A stretch of 64,000 bases of DNA, taken from positions 1-64,000 of the forward strand of contig NZ_ASJA01000012.1 in assembly GCF_000412185.1 (NCBI RefSeq), read 5' to 3'. The position numbers were made by a program, and so were the translations under genes. Below the pieces are notes generated by a model, which was given only the letters and a program-made list of their open reading frames with translations, had not been told where the DNA came from and did no database searches. This DNA is from Euryhalocaulis caribicus. Its GTDB lineage: Bacteria > Pseudomonadota > Alphaproteobacteria > Caulobacterales > Maricaulaceae. Position 1 is the first letter of the stretch. Each line of letters starts with the position of its first letter. This document shows positions 1 through 8,061 of the stretch, in pieces.

Positions 1-33
1 GGCTCTCAGAACAAAGCGCCTGCCTCCAACGCC

Positions 34-85
34 TCCCCTCATCCGGCCCTCCGGGCCACCTTCTCCCCTCCACAGGAGAGAAGGG
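34..85. repeat. GC-rich dyad repeat, intergenic
   Basis: Two short inverted repeats lie back to back: GGCCC/GGGCC with a 3-nt loop at 45-57, and CCTTCTC at 59-65 pairing with GAGAAGG at 78-84. The wording (CCTCATCCGG...CACCTTCTCC) resembles the short palindromic intergenic repeats common in alphaproteobacterial genomes. No second copy was noticed in this window, so repeat status is an inference from the pattern. Confidence 0.45.
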
Positions 86-176
86 ACGAACGGAAAACCT
101 GATCAAACAAAACGGGAACCAAACCCGGCCCGGAGAGCTTCTCCAGCCACTCGATATTTCCAAGGGGGAAGCCGCC

Positions 177-494
177 ATGACCCGAATTCTCGCCGCCGCC
201 GCTCTGGCCGCCTTCGCGCTCGCCGCCTGCGACACGGTTACCAAGGGCACGCCCGCCGGTCCCATCGCCACGGCCTGCGAAGACAATCTGGGACTGGGCG
301 AGGGCGTCTGCGCCTGTATCGAGCGTAAGGCCGCCGGCGACCTCTCCGACGACGCCTATGACTTCCTCGCCGCCAGCCTGTCGGGCGATAATGACCGCGC
401 GGACGGCCTGCAGCGCGACCTCAGCGTGTCGGAGGCGACGGCCGCCAGCATGATCATGGTCACCGCGCCCGCCGCCTGCATGTCGGAAGGCTAG
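177..494 (+). CDS. Small predicted lipoprotein of unknown function
   Basis: A 105-residue protein that begins with a lipoprotein signal peptide ending in the lipobox LAAC, with Cys18 as the predicted lipidated residue. The mature part has three further cysteines in a CEDNLGLGEGVCAC context near residues 34-47 and one near the C terminus, so disulfide formation in the periplasm is possible. The ATG follows a purine-rich AAGGGGGAAG at about 9 bases, which supports this start. I do not recognise a family. It stands alone, with a likely terminator overlapping its stop codon, and the MATE gene follows on the same strand. Confidence 0.75.
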   Translation: MTRILAAAALAAFALAACDTVTKGTPAGPIATACEDNLGLGEGVCACIERKAAGDLSDDAYDFLAASLSGDNDRADGLQRDLSVSEATAASMIMVTAPAACMSEG

Positions 495-507
495 GGGCGC
501 TTTTTTT
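465..507 (+). terminator. Rho-independent terminator of the small lipoprotein gene
   Basis: GCGCCC at 465-470 can pair with GGGCGC at 495-500, extended inside by GCC/GGC, and is followed at once by seven Ts (501-507). The stem includes the stop codon of the lipoprotein gene, so the transcript would end right behind translation. Confidence 0.6.
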
Positions 508-680
508 CGTTAGACCCTCTTGATCTGAACCGGGCTTGAGGTTGCAGGCTGCGCTTTCATTTCTTCTGATAGCGCCCGGAAACCTCATGACCCTCTTTCC
601 CCTCGCCGCCCTGAACGCCTTTCACCTGACAACCTTTTTGACTGACAGAACGGGGCGAAGCGGCTAGGGCTGCGCGTCTC

Positions 681-2039
681 ATGGCGCGCCCCGAACTCAA
701 CCGCAAACGGGCCTTCTCGCTGGCCTGGCCGCTGATCTTCGCCAATGCGGCGCAGCCGCTGGCGGGGCTCACCGACACCGCCGTCATCTCGCTGGAGGGC
801 ATGGCCGCCCAGATCGGCGGGGTGGGGCTGGGCATCGTCGCCTATTCGCCGCTCTATTGGGGCTTCTATTTCTTGCGCATGGGCACGACGGGCCTCGCCG
901 CACAGGCCGATGGCGCGGACGACGAAGGCTCGCTCCAGCGCGTCCTGATGCGCTCCATCGCCGTGGCGGTGGTGGTCGGCATCCTGATTATCGCCTGCCA
1001 GTGGCTCTGGCGCGGCGCGGCGTTTTCCATCCTTCAGGGCAGCGCGGATGTCGAGGCCGCGGCCGACGCCTATCTCGCCCCGCGCCTGTGGGGCGGGCCG
1101 GCGGTGCTGGGCATGTTCGCGCTCACCGGCTGGCTGATCGGGGTGGGGCGCACCGGCTCGCTGATGGCGATCCATATCGTCTTCGCGGCGGTGAATATCG
1201 CGCTGGATCTGTTGTTCGTGCTGGGCTTCGGCTGGGGTCCGGCCGGGGTCGGCTGGGCCACCACTATCGCCGAATATGCCGGGCTGGCGGTCGCCGCTTT
1301 CTACGTGATCCGCGTCATCGGCCAGCGCGGCGGCTGGTCGGAGGACACGTTCAACGCCGACCGGCTGCGCGATATCACCGCCGTCATGGCGCTGTTCCGC
1401 GTCTCCGTGGCGTTGTTCATCCGCTCCATGACGCTGGTCGTCGCCTTCGGCTGGTTCCAGAACACCGCCGCGCGGCTGGGCGATGTCGTCATCGCCTCCA
1501 ACCAGGTGCTGTTGCAGTTCATCACGCTGTGGGCTTTCGCGCTGGACGCTTTCGCCTTCACTGCGGAATCGGAAGTCGGGGCCGCGGTGGGCCGCCGCGA
1601 CGTGCCGCGCCTGCGCCGCGCCATCCGCATCACCACGGAACTGGCGCTGGGCGCCGCGGTCGTCTTCACCGTCATCACCCTGCTGGCCGGGCCGCCCGTC
1701 CTGCGCCTGATTGTGGAGGACGAGACCGTGCGCGCCTTCGCGATGAACTACGTGCCCTATGTCGCCGCCGTGCCGTTGCTGGGCGTCTGGGCGTGGCAGC
1801 TGGACGGCGTCTTCACCGGCGCCACGCGCGCGGCCACCATGGCCATCGCCTCCATCGCCGCGGCGGGCGCCTATCTGGCCAGCGACGCCGTGCTCACCCC
1901 CGCCTTCGGGGTGGCGGGCATGTGGTGGGCGTTCCTGGCCTTCTATCTCTATCGCGGGATTTCGCTGGCCGTGGCCTATCCGGCGCTGGAGCGTTCGGTG
2001 TCAGCGCCGTCCGGTTCCAACCGCCTCGGCGACGCTTGA
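681..2039 (+). CDS. MATE-family multidrug/drug-proton antiporter (DinF type)
   Basis: A 452-residue polytopic inner-membrane protein of the multidrug and toxic compound extrusion family. The N-terminal segment (SLAWPLIFANAAQPLAGLTD, about residues 13-32) is the typical first MATE helix, and about twelve hydrophobic helices follow in two six-helix bundles. The length fits the family (about 440-460). Members export cationic drugs or metabolites using H+ or Na+ gradients; the substrate cannot be read from sequence. Its last 39 bases overlap the 3' end of the convergent pyrD gene. No strong ribosome-binding site precedes the ATG at 681. Confidence 0.9.
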   Translation: MARPELNRKRAFSLAWPLIFANAAQPLAGLTDTAVISLEGMAAQIGGVGLGIVAYSPLYWGFYFLRMGTTGLAAQADGADDEGSLQRVLMRSIAVAVVVGILIIACQWLWRGAAFSILQGSADVEAAADAYLAPRLWGGPAVLGMFALTGWLIGVGRTGSLMAIHIVFAAVNIALDLLFVLGFGWGPAGVGWATTIAEYAGLAVAAFYVIRVIGQRGGWSEDTFNADRLRDITAVMALFRVSVALFIRSMTLVVAFGWFQNTAARLGDVVIASNQVLLQFITLWAFALDAFAFTAESEVGAAVGRRDVPRLRRAIRITTELALGAAVVFTVITLLAGPPVLRLIVEDETVRAFAMNYVPYVAAVPLLGVWAWQLDGVFTGATRAATMAIASIAAAGAYLASDAVLTPAFGVAGMWWAFLAFYLYRGISLAVAYPALERSVSAPSGSNRLGDA

Positions 2040-3065
2040 GACGCCCTCGGCCTTCAGCGCCGTCACCAGCTCGGTCTTGATGCGGGCGATTAGCGACGGG
2101 CCGTGCAGCGCCAGCGCGCTGTATAGCTGCACCGCGCTCGCCCCCGCCTTGATCTTGGCCAGCGCATCGGCGCCGGAAGCCACGCCCCCGACCCCGATCA
2201 GTTGCACGCGCGGCCCGCACTCGGCGCGGAAACGGCCCAGCAGGCGGGTGGATTTCTCGAACAGCGGCGCGCCGGAAAGCCCGCCGGCCTCGCCTTTGTA
2301 TTCGCTGGTCAGCGTGTCCGGCCGGTCCAGCGTGGTATTGGAAATGATCAGCGCGTCCACGCCCCCGGCGCGCGCCGCCTCGCAAATCGGCTCGACCGCG
2401 TCATCGTCAAGGTCCGGCGCCAGTTTCACGAATAGCGGCGGCGAGGCCTTGTCGCCCGCCATCTGGCCACGCGCCTCGCTCAGCCGGTCGAACAGCTCGT
2501 CCAGCGCGTCCGGGTCCTGCAGCTTGCGGAGGCCGGGCGTGTTGGGGGAGGAAATATTGATCGTGAAATAATCGGCCAGCGGCCAGAACCGCCGCAGCCC
2601 GGTGATGTAGTCGCCGATCCGGTCCTCCGAATCCTTGTTGGCGCCCAGATTGACGCCCAGCGGGCCGGGCCGCGCGCCAAGCGCCTCCAGCCGCGCCGCG
2701 GCGGCCTCCATGCCTTCATTATTGAAGCCCATGCGGTTGATCACCGCGCGGTCCTCCATCAGGCGGAACAGGCGCGGCTTGGGATTCCCGGCCTGCGGAC
2801 GCGGGGTGACCGTTCCGATCTCCACGAAGCCGAAACCGGTCTTCAGCATGGGGATCGGCGCGCGGGCATCCTTGTCGAACCCGGCGGCCAGCCCCAGCGG
2901 ATTGGACAGTTTCAGCCCCGCCAGCTCTGTGCGCAGGATGGGGTCGTCCGGCTCGTCGTTCACCGGGCCGAACCCGGCCTCCAGCGCGCGGATGGTCGTG
3001 GTGTGCGCCAACTCCGGGGGGAGGCGGCGCAGGGCGGTCGCGGCAAGGTCGTGAAAGCCAGTCAT
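2001..3065 (-). CDS. pyrD: Dihydroorotate dehydrogenase (quinone), class 2
   Basis: This enzyme catalyses the fourth step of de novo pyrimidine synthesis, oxidising dihydroorotate to orotate with FMN and passing electrons to membrane quinone. Class 2 features are visible: an N-terminal amphipathic stretch for membrane contact, SNPLGLAAGFDKD (about 54-66), NRMGFNNEG (110-118), and the NISSPNTPGL segment (170-179) with the catalytic serine typical of class 2. The phosphate-binding C terminus reads GVGGVASGADALAKI. The ATG at 3065 matches family N termini; an in-frame GTG at 3077 would add four residues. It converges on the MATE gene with a 39-base overlap. Confidence 0.96.
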   Translation of the reverse strand: MTGFHDLAATALRRLPPELAHTTTIRALEAGFGPVNDEPDDPILRTELAGLKLSNPLGLAAGFDKDARAPIPMLKTGFGFVEIGTVTPRPQAGNPKPRLFRLMEDRAVINRMGFNNEGMEAAAARLEALGARPGPLGVNLGANKDSEDRIGDYITGLRRFWPLADYFTINISSPNTPGLRKLQDPDALDELFDRLSEARGQMAGDKASPPLFVKLAPDLDDDAVEPICEAARAGGVDALIISNTTLDRPDTLTSEYKGEAGGLSGAPLFEKSTRLLGRFRAECGPRVQLIGVGGVASGADALAKIKAGASAVQLYSALALHGPSLIARIKTELVTALKAEGVSSVAEAVGTGRR

Positions 3066-3164
3066 AGGCGCCGCCACATAGGCTCAAGCATCGTTCTGGA
3101 CAAGGCGGAAGGAAAGCCGCTATACAGGTTTATATTCCTATTCACGCCGGAAAGGCGGATCACA

Positions 3165-3797
3165 ATGCTGACCCACCGCCAGATCTGGGCGGGCGTTGAC
3201 CGCCTCGCCGCCCGCAGCGGGCTCAGCCCCTCCGGCCTTGCCAAGGCCGCCGGGCTGGACCCCACCACGTTCAACAAGTCCAAGCGCGCCAGCGCCGACG
3301 GCGCCAAGCCGCGCTGGCCCTCCACCGAAAGCCTCGCCAAGGCGCTGAAGGCGGCGGGCGCGAGTTTCGAGGATTTCGCGGCGCTCGCCGAGGGCCGCCG
3401 CGCCGGGGCCGGGCGCGTTGCGCCGCTGATCGGGTTCGCCCAGGCCGGCAATGACGGCTTCTTCGACGACGCCGGCTTCCCGGTGGGGGCGAGCTGGGAG
3501 CACGTGCATTTCCCGGGCGTGGAGGACGAGAACGCCTATGTTCTGGAAATCGCGGGCGATTCCATGGCCCCGGTCTATCGCGACGGCGACCGCATCGTGG
3601 TCTCCCCCGCCTCCAACCCCCGCCGCGGCGACCGGGTGGTGGTGAAGACCACGAAGGGCGAGGTGCTGGCCAAGGAACTGCGCCGCCGCACGGCCGAGAC
3701 GATAGAACTGACCTCGCTCAATCCGGATTATCCCGACCGCACGTTGAGCGCCGCCGAAATCGAATGGATCGCCCGCGTCGTCTGGGCCAGCCAGTAG
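3165..3797 (+). CDS. HTH regulator with S24 (LexA/CI-like) peptidase domain
   Basis: A 210-residue repressor-like protein. Residues 1-75 form a helix-turn-helix domain (QIWAGVDRLAARSGLSPSGLAK), and residues 85-210 form an S24 domain. The catalytic pair is visible: Ser133 in GDSMAP and Lys170 in VLAKEL, 37 residues apart as in LexA. An Ala-Gly pair (94-95, in FAQAG) lies 38 residues before the serine, the place where LexA and phage repressors self-cleave. It may be a damage- or stress-responsive repressor that autocleaves, but this is inference; many such chromosomal proteins are uncharacterised. ATG 3165 follows AAAGGCGGAT. It diverges from pyrD. Confidence 0.85.
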   Translation: MLTHRQIWAGVDRLAARSGLSPSGLAKAAGLDPTTFNKSKRASADGAKPRWPSTESLAKALKAAGASFEDFAALAEGRRAGAGRVAPLIGFAQAGNDGFFDDAGFPVGASWEHVHFPGVEDENAYVLEIAGDSMAPVYRDGDRIVVSPASNPRRGDRVVVKTTKGEVLAKELRRRTAETIELTSLNPDYPDRTLSAAEIEWIARVVWASQ

Positions 3798-3806
3798 GGG
3801 AGCGTC

Positions 3807-4559
3807 TTACGGCTCGCCCAGCCAGTCACGGATCAGCGCCGCGCGCGCTTCATCCTCATCGAGAGCTTCGCGAAGCGCCCCGGCGCGCTGAACGGCCGCG
3901 TCGTCGAACGCTGTCTCCACCGGCTGCGCCAGCGTCCAGTCCAGCGTAGCCCTGGCGCGGTCGCGGTGGGCGGCCGGGTCCAGCGCCAGCAGCAAGGCGG
4001 CGTATTGCGCCCCGGCCATCGGCGCCGCGCCAAGCTGCAGCGCCGCTTCGAAATCAGCGATCCCGTCCGGGGCGTTCGCGCCGTAAAGGCGCTGCGCCGT
4101 CTCCCCGCCGCGCCACAGAATTTCCAGGTGCCAAGCGCCGGACACCGCCCGCGCCTGCGCGTTGTTCGGCTGCAGGGTCTGGGCGCGGTCCAGCGCCTCG
4201 CGGCCTCTGGCGGCGGAGCCGCGGAAATAATTGGCGATGTCGGAACTCGCCCGCGCCTCCAGCCCGTAGGAGACCGCCAGCTGGACCAGGGCGGACACGC
4301 TGTCCGGGTCCATCTCCAGCGCCGCCTCGGCATGACCGCGCGCGGTCCGCGCGGCGCGCGCATTCGCGCCCTCAAGGACCAGCCGCGTGCTGATCGCCTC
4401 GGCCGCCAGAACTTGCGCCTCGGCGCGTTCGATTTCGGCGGCCGTCTCCGCGGCGCGGACATAGTCGCCGCTGGCATAGGCCTGTCGCGCCGCGCCGATG
4501 TCCGCGAGGGCGGGGCCGGCGGCCGTGAGCGCCAGGAGGGCCGTTAGCAGGGTTCTCAT
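3807..4559 (-). CDS. Exported TPR-like protein of unknown function
   Basis: A 250-residue protein that starts with a cleavable signal peptide ([19 protein letters not shown]), so it is probably periplasmic. The rest is almost all helical and Ala-rich with degenerate tetratricopeptide-like repeats, for example around ARQAYASGDYVRAAETAAEI and AALEMDPDSVSALVQLA. Such proteins usually scaffold envelope complexes, but no partner is evident. I chose the start at 4559 because it places the signal peptide at the N terminus; an upstream in-frame start would add 14 residues with no signal character. It converges on the S24 regulator with 9 bases between stops. Confidence 0.75.
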   Translation of the reverse strand: MRTLLTALLALTAAGPALADIGAARQAYASGDYVRAAETAAEIERAEAQVLAAEAISTRLVLEGANARAARTARGHAEAALEMDPDSVSALVQLAVSYGLEARASSDIANYFRGSAARGREALDRAQTLQPNNAQARAVSGAWHLEILWRGGETAQRLYGANAPDGIADFEAALQLGAAPMAGAQYAALLLALDPAAHRDRARATLDWTLAQPVETAFDDAAVQRAGALREALDEDEARAALIRDWLGEP

Positions 4560-4624
4560 GAAGGGCAAGGGTAGCGCGCCCGCCGTCCCGCGCCAGCGCA
4601 CAGGGCAGGACAGAGCGGGCGGCG

Positions 4625-4858
4625 CTATGCCTTGGCGGCGGGCGCCTTGGGATACTGGAAGACCTCTTCCAGTCCCACGCCGAACGCCTCGGCCATCTGG
4701 AACGCCACTTCCAGCGAGGGCGAATAGCGGCCTTGTTCGATGGCGATGACGGTCTGGCGCGTGACGCCGACCTTGCGGGCCAGCTCGGCCTGGGTCATCT
4801 CGCCGGCCTCGAACCGCAGGCGGCGGATATTATTGGTGATGCGCGTTTTCTTCGCCAT
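4625..4858 (-). CDS. XRE-family HTH regulator (module 1)
   Basis: A 77-residue protein consisting almost only of a Cro/CI-type helix-turn-helix (MTQAELARKVGVTRQTVIAI at about 21-40, then EQGRYSPSLEVAFQMAEAFG). It is the last gene of a two-gene operon: its ATG overlaps the stop codon of the upstream membrane-protein gene (TGATG, 1 base), so translation is probably coupled. It resembles the 64-residue regulator at 8062-8256 in sequence (shared pattern TRQTV/SRQTV, RYSPSL/RYDPSL, EEVF/EEIF) and in context. A likely role is autoregulation of its own operon. Confidence 0.88.
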   Translation of the reverse strand: MAKKTRITNNIRRLRFEAGEMTQAELARKVGVTRQTVIAIEQGRYSPSLEVAFQMAEAFGVGLEEVFQYPKAPAAKA

Positions 4859-5277
4859 CAGATCGCCTGCCGGTAATAGACCAGCTTGGAGGCAAGGCTC
4901 ACCGCCTCGCTGACGAACAGGGCGAAGAGGAGGGCGTTGGCGGCGGCGAAATTCGTCGCGCCGACCAGCATCAGGCCCAGCGTCAGCACCACGCCGACGC
5001 CCAGGATGAAACCGCCATTGCGCTCGGCCTTCAGGCTGATGAAGCGTTCGCGCTCGTCGGTCTCGTCATCGCCCTTCTCCATGAAGATCGCCACGACGAT
5101 ATGGCCGGCCGCCACGATGGCGACAAAGCCGATCATGGTGACGAAAAGGATGGCGGTGGAGGCCGCCAGCACCCCCTCGCCGCTGAGGATCATCTCCGCG
5201 TGCAGCGCGAAATAGATCCCGTACCAGATAACCAGGCCGGCCAGCGTGATGGCGGCGGATTTTTCGTGAAAGCTCAT
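4858..5277 (-). CDS. Small four-helix membrane protein paired with XRE regulator (module 1)
   Basis: A 139-residue protein with four predicted transmembrane segments arranged as two hairpins (about 8-28, 38-65, 90-108 and 112-132). A charged cytoplasmic loop reads GDDETDERERFISLKAERNG. The DETDERE..I motif before a membrane hairpin is typical of small DUF2178-like membrane proteins that are encoded next to YozG-like XRE regulators; the family assignment is tentative. It is the first gene of the operon and carries the promoter region. A role in sensing a membrane signal or sequestering the downstream regulator is inference only. Confidence 0.8.
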   Translation of the reverse strand: MSFHEKSAAITLAGLVIWYGIYFALHAEMILSGEGVLAASTAILFVTMIGFVAIVAAGHIVVAIFMEKGDDETDERERFISLKAERNGGFILGVGVVLTLGLMLVGATNFAAANALLFALFVSEAVSLASKLVYYRQAI

Positions 5278-5284
5278 GTCAGGT

Positions 5285-5327
5285 CCTTCATACTAAAGGT
5301 CAAAGATTATTTACATCCCGATATGTA
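5285..5327 (-). promoter_or_regulatory. Candidate promoter/operator dyads of module 1
   Basis: Two inverted repeats lie just upstream of the module 1 operon: CCTTCATACTAAAGG at 5285-5299 (imperfect, outer arms CCTT/AAGG) and TACAT-N6-ATGTA at 5312-5327 (perfect 5-bp arms). The region is markedly AT-rich compared with its surroundings. They are plausible binding sites for the XRE regulator of this operon, but no consensus is known to me. Confidence 0.4.
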
Positions 5328-5368
5328 TGATCAGGCCGACTTCATGTCAATAATATTTTACTAAACTC

Positions 5369-5402
5369 GAAAAAGAAAAAGGGCGGCCCGTTGGGGCCGC
5401 CC
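5369..5402 (-). terminator. Rho-independent terminator downstream of the 88-residue gene
   Basis: GGGCGGCCC at 5381-5389 pairs perfectly with GGGCCGCCC at 5394-5402. Read on the minus strand the stem is followed by a T-rich tract (complement of 5369-5380), as expected for the minus-strand gene that ends at 5437. Confidence 0.85.
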
Positions 5403-5436
5403 CCGATCCTTCAAGCCGTTATTGTCCGGCGAACCG

Positions 5437-5703
5437 CTAGTGGTTCTTGAACAGGGCCGGGAAGTTCTGGCGGATGATGTCATCGCCGCCCGGCGCTTCG
5501 GAAAGCGCCCGCATGAACAGGGCGGTGTTGGAGGCAGCGCCGCGGAAATCGAAGGTGAATTCCTCGAACTTGCAGCCGTCCAGAACCGGCGGCTCGCCCC
5601 CGGAATAGGCCAGGGTCACGTTGCGGAACGTGCAGTTCTCGAACGTCTCCCCGTCCAGATCGACCGTGGCGTTTTCGAATGTCTCGTCTTTATGCGTGGC
5701 CAT
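5437..5703 (-). CDS. Small pentapeptide-like protein of unknown function
   Basis: An 88-residue soluble protein. The first half has a short run of pentapeptide-like units (FENATVDLDGETFENCTFRN), which would form a partial right-handed beta helix. The second half (about 45-88) is unlike the repeat and ends in PALFKNH. No catalytic motif is visible and I do not recognise a function. The ATG at 5703 is preceded by GGAG at about 12 bases and keeps the repeat near the N terminus; an in-frame start at 5772 would add a low-complexity leader without support. A strong terminator follows. Confidence 0.65.
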   Translation of the reverse strand: MATHKDETFENATVDLDGETFENCTFRNVTLAYSGGEPPVLDGCKFEEFTFDFRGAASNTALFMRALSEAPGGDDIIRQNFPALFKNH

Positions 5704-5789
5704 GTGCGCGGCAGCTCCGTTGGGAATTGAGGTTTCGTGAAAAGGGATAGCGGTTCGGTGGCGGGTTTCCAAATCCCATACGTTTCAAT

Positions 5790-5929
5790 CGTCATTCCGG
5801 ACGGAGCGTAGCGGAGATCCGGAACCTACCGAGGGGCGAACAACGCTTGGCGCACTTGTGAGTCGCCCAAGAGGCAAATTCACGGTGGGTAGGTTCCGGA
5901 TAATGGCCCTGCCATTTCCGGAATGACGG
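5790..5929. repeat. Palindromic repeat element, copy A (double REP)
   Basis: A 140-bp element bounded by the inverted repeat CGTCATTCCGG (5790-5800) and CCGGAATGACG (5919-5929). Inside, ATCCGGAACCTACC (5817-5830) pairs perfectly with GGTAGGTTCCGGAT (5888-5901). Each end can form its own REP-type hairpin (TTCCGGA...TCCGGAA), and a central piece reading TTGTGAGTC.CCCAAG.GGCAA is shared with copy B at 6291-6424 in the same orientation. The two copies frame the GIY-YIG gene. Confidence 0.85.
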
Positions 5930-5946
5930 GAAGCGGAGGCGTGCGT

Positions 5947-6255
5947 TCAGAAAGGCTGATTACGGAGGGCGTCTTCGTAAAGGTCTTTCCAGGTGGGGTT
6001 CATGCCTTCGATCAGGGCGACCTTCCACTCACGCTTCCATTTCTTCATTTGTTTTTCGCGGCCGATGGCGGCTTCGGCGCTGGCGTGCTGCTCGAACCAG
6101 ACGAGTTGCGTGATCTTGTATTTTCGGGTGTGGCCGGGGATTTCCAGAAGTCGGTGTTCCCAGACGCGTTTCACCAGATTGCTTGTAACGCCGAGATAGA
6201 TCGCGCCGCGCGGCCGGTTGGCGAGCAGATAAACCCAGAAGAGTTTTTCATGCAT
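5947..6255 (-). CDS. GIY-YIG nuclease-domain protein
   Basis: A 102-residue single-domain protein of the UvrC/endonuclease-like GIY-YIG superfamily. The two signature strands read VYLL (about 8-11) and IYLGVTSNLVKRVWEHR (about 19-35), with the conserved Arg and His in the helix. The acidic metal ligand is likely the Glu in GREKQMKKWKREWK or nearby. Bacterial standalone members are uncharacterised; they may cut DNA hairpins or flaps. The gene is tightly framed by two direct copies of a ~135-bp palindromic element: its stop is 18 bases from copy A and its start 36 bases from copy B. Confidence 0.9.
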   Translation of the reverse strand: MHEKLFWVYLLANRPRGAIYLGVTSNLVKRVWEHRLLEIPGHTRKYKITQLVWFEQHASAEAAIGREKQMKKWKREWKVALIEGMNPTWKDLYEDALRNQPF

Positions 6256-6290
6256 GGCATTGCCTGTGCTCGAGGGCCGATTTCCTCATC

Positions 6291-6424
6291 CGTCATTCCG
6301 GACGGAGCGAAGCGAAGATCCGGAACCTACCGCGCTTGAAACTACTGAAGGCTCATTTGTGAGTCACCCAAGGGGCAAGTTCGCCGCCGGTAGGGATAAT
6401 GGCTTTGCCATTTCCGGAATGACG
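6291..6424. repeat. Palindromic repeat element, copy B (double REP)
   Basis: A 134-bp element with the same outer inverted repeat as copy A (CGTCATTCCGG at 6291-6301, CCGGAATGACG at 6414-6424), the same direction, and the shared central TTTGTGAGTC.CCCAAG.GGCAA. The right inner arm has lost about six bases (GTAGGGATAATGG against GTAGGTTCCGGATAATGG in copy A), so its inner stem is broken while the outer stem is intact. Confidence 0.85.
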
Positions 6425-6434
6425 GACAGGGGCC

Positions 6435-8015
6435 TTACGAATCCCGCGAGAGGGCGCCTTCGATCATGGCGATGGTTTCGGGGAGGCCGTAGATGGCGGC
6501 GAAGCTGCCGAAGCGCGGGCCCTGGCTCTGGCCGAACAGGACCTCGTAGAGGGCCTGGAACCAGTCGCGCAGATTCTCGAACTCGTGCGCCTTGCCGATG
6601 GAATAGACCTCGGTCTGGATCGTTTCCGGATCGGACTCCGCCGATTCCAGCGCGCGGAAGCGGCGCACCAGCTCCTCCATCGCCGCGCGTTCCTGATCGG
6701 TCGGCGCGCGATACTGTTTCGCCGGGTGCACGAAGTCCCGGTAATAGGCCAGCGCATGGCCGACCAGCGCGTCGGTCAGGGGATAGGTCTCGGGCGTCGC
6801 ATCCGGCTGGTAGCGGGTGATGAAGCCCCAGATCGTCTCCTTGTCCGCCGCGCCGGCGGCGGAGACGAGGTTCAGCAATAGCGCGAAGCTGATCGGCGAG
6901 CCCTGTTCCGGCGGGTTCCCCTCATGGATATGCCAGGCCGGGTTCTCGACCTGCTTGTCCGGCTCCTGCCGCCCATAGGCGGAGAGGTGGGAGATATATT
7001 CGTCCACCGTCTTGGGAATGATGTCGAAATAGAGCTTCTTGGCCGTCTTGGGCTTGGTGAAGTTGAACAGCGACAGGCTCTCCGGCGGGCCGTAGGTCAG
7101 CCATTCCTCGACCGTCAGGCCGTTGCCCTTGGACTTGGAGATCTTCTCCCCCTTCTCGTCCAGGAACAGCTCGTAATTGAAGCCGTCGGGCGGCTTGCCG
7201 CCAAGGACGCGGCAGATTTTCGAGGAGACCTTCACGGACTCGATCAGGTCCTTGCCGGACATCTCGTAATCCACCCCCAGCGCGGCCCAGCGCAGCGCCC
7301 AGTCCGGCTTCCACTGGATTTTCACATGGCCGCCGGTGACCGGGACTTCGGTTTTTTCGCCGTCCTCGTCCTCGAACACGATCGTGCCGGAATCGACATT
7401 GCGCTCCAGCGTCGGGACCTGCAGCACCTTTCCCGATTTGGGCGAAACGGGGAGGAAGGGCGAATAGGTTTCCTGCCGCTCCCTGCCCAGCGTCGGTAGC
7501 ATGATCTCCATAACCTGGTCGAAGCGGGCGAGCATGGTCAGCAGCGCCTCGTCAAAGGCGCCGGACTTGTACTGCTCGGTCGAGGACAGGAATTCGTATT
7601 CGAACCCGAAAGCGTCGAGGAATTCGCGCAGGCGGGCATTATTGTGATGGGCGAAGCTCTCATGCTCGCCGAACGGGTCGGGGACCTTGGTCAGGGGCAG
7701 ACCGAGATGTTCGGCCAGCATGTCCTGGTTCGGGAGGTTGGTCGGGACTTTCCGGAACCCGTCCATGTCGTCCGAAAACGTGATCAGGCGCGTCTTGTAG
7801 GCGCCATCGGTCAGCGCCTCGAACGCGCGGCGCACCATGGTCGTGCGCACGACCTCGCCGAACGTGCCCATATGCGGCAGGCCGGACGGGCCGTATCCGG
7901 TCTCGAACACGACCGGTTTTTCCGTGCCGCGGGACTCGACGCGTTTGACGAGGGCGCGGGCCTGTTCGAAGGGCCAGGCCTTGGCGGAGCGGGCAATATC
8001 GGAAAGGTCAGTCAT
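6435..8015 (-). CDS. lysK: Lysyl-tRNA synthetase, class I (archaeal type)
   Basis: A 526-residue class I LysRS that charges tRNA-Lys with lysine; this form occurs in archaea, alphaproteobacteria and spirochaetes in place of the common class II enzyme. Class I signatures are clear: the HIGH-like motif PHMG (47-50) in GYGPSGLPHMGTFGEV and the KMSKS-like KISKS (291-295). The helical anticodon-binding C terminus follows. I chose ATG 8015 because the N terminus then reads as in the family; the longer open frame upstream overlaps an XRE gene. Repeat copy B lies 10 bases downstream of the stop. Confidence 0.96.
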   Translation of the reverse strand: MTDLSDIARSAKAWPFEQARALVKRVESRGTEKPVVFETGYGPSGLPHMGTFGEVVRTTMVRRAFEALTDGAYKTRLITFSDDMDGFRKVPTNLPNQDMLAEHLGLPLTKVPDPFGEHESFAHHNNARLREFLDAFGFEYEFLSSTEQYKSGAFDEALLTMLARFDQVMEIMLPTLGRERQETYSPFLPVSPKSGKVLQVPTLERNVDSGTIVFEDEDGEKTEVPVTGGHVKIQWKPDWALRWAALGVDYEMSGKDLIESVKVSSKICRVLGGKPPDGFNYELFLDEKGEKISKSKGNGLTVEEWLTYGPPESLSLFNFTKPKTAKKLYFDIIPKTVDEYISHLSAYGRQEPDKQVENPAWHIHEGNPPEQGSPISFALLLNLVSAAGAADKETIWGFITRYQPDATPETYPLTDALVGHALAYYRDFVHPAKQYRAPTDQERAAMEELVRRFRALESAESDPETIQTEVYSIGKAHEFENLRDWFQALYEVLFGQSQGPRFGSFAAIYGLPETIAMIEGALSRDS

Positions 8016-8061
8016 GGGAAGGCGTTGTAACGCGCCGCGATGGCGAGGCAAGCGGGCGGAC

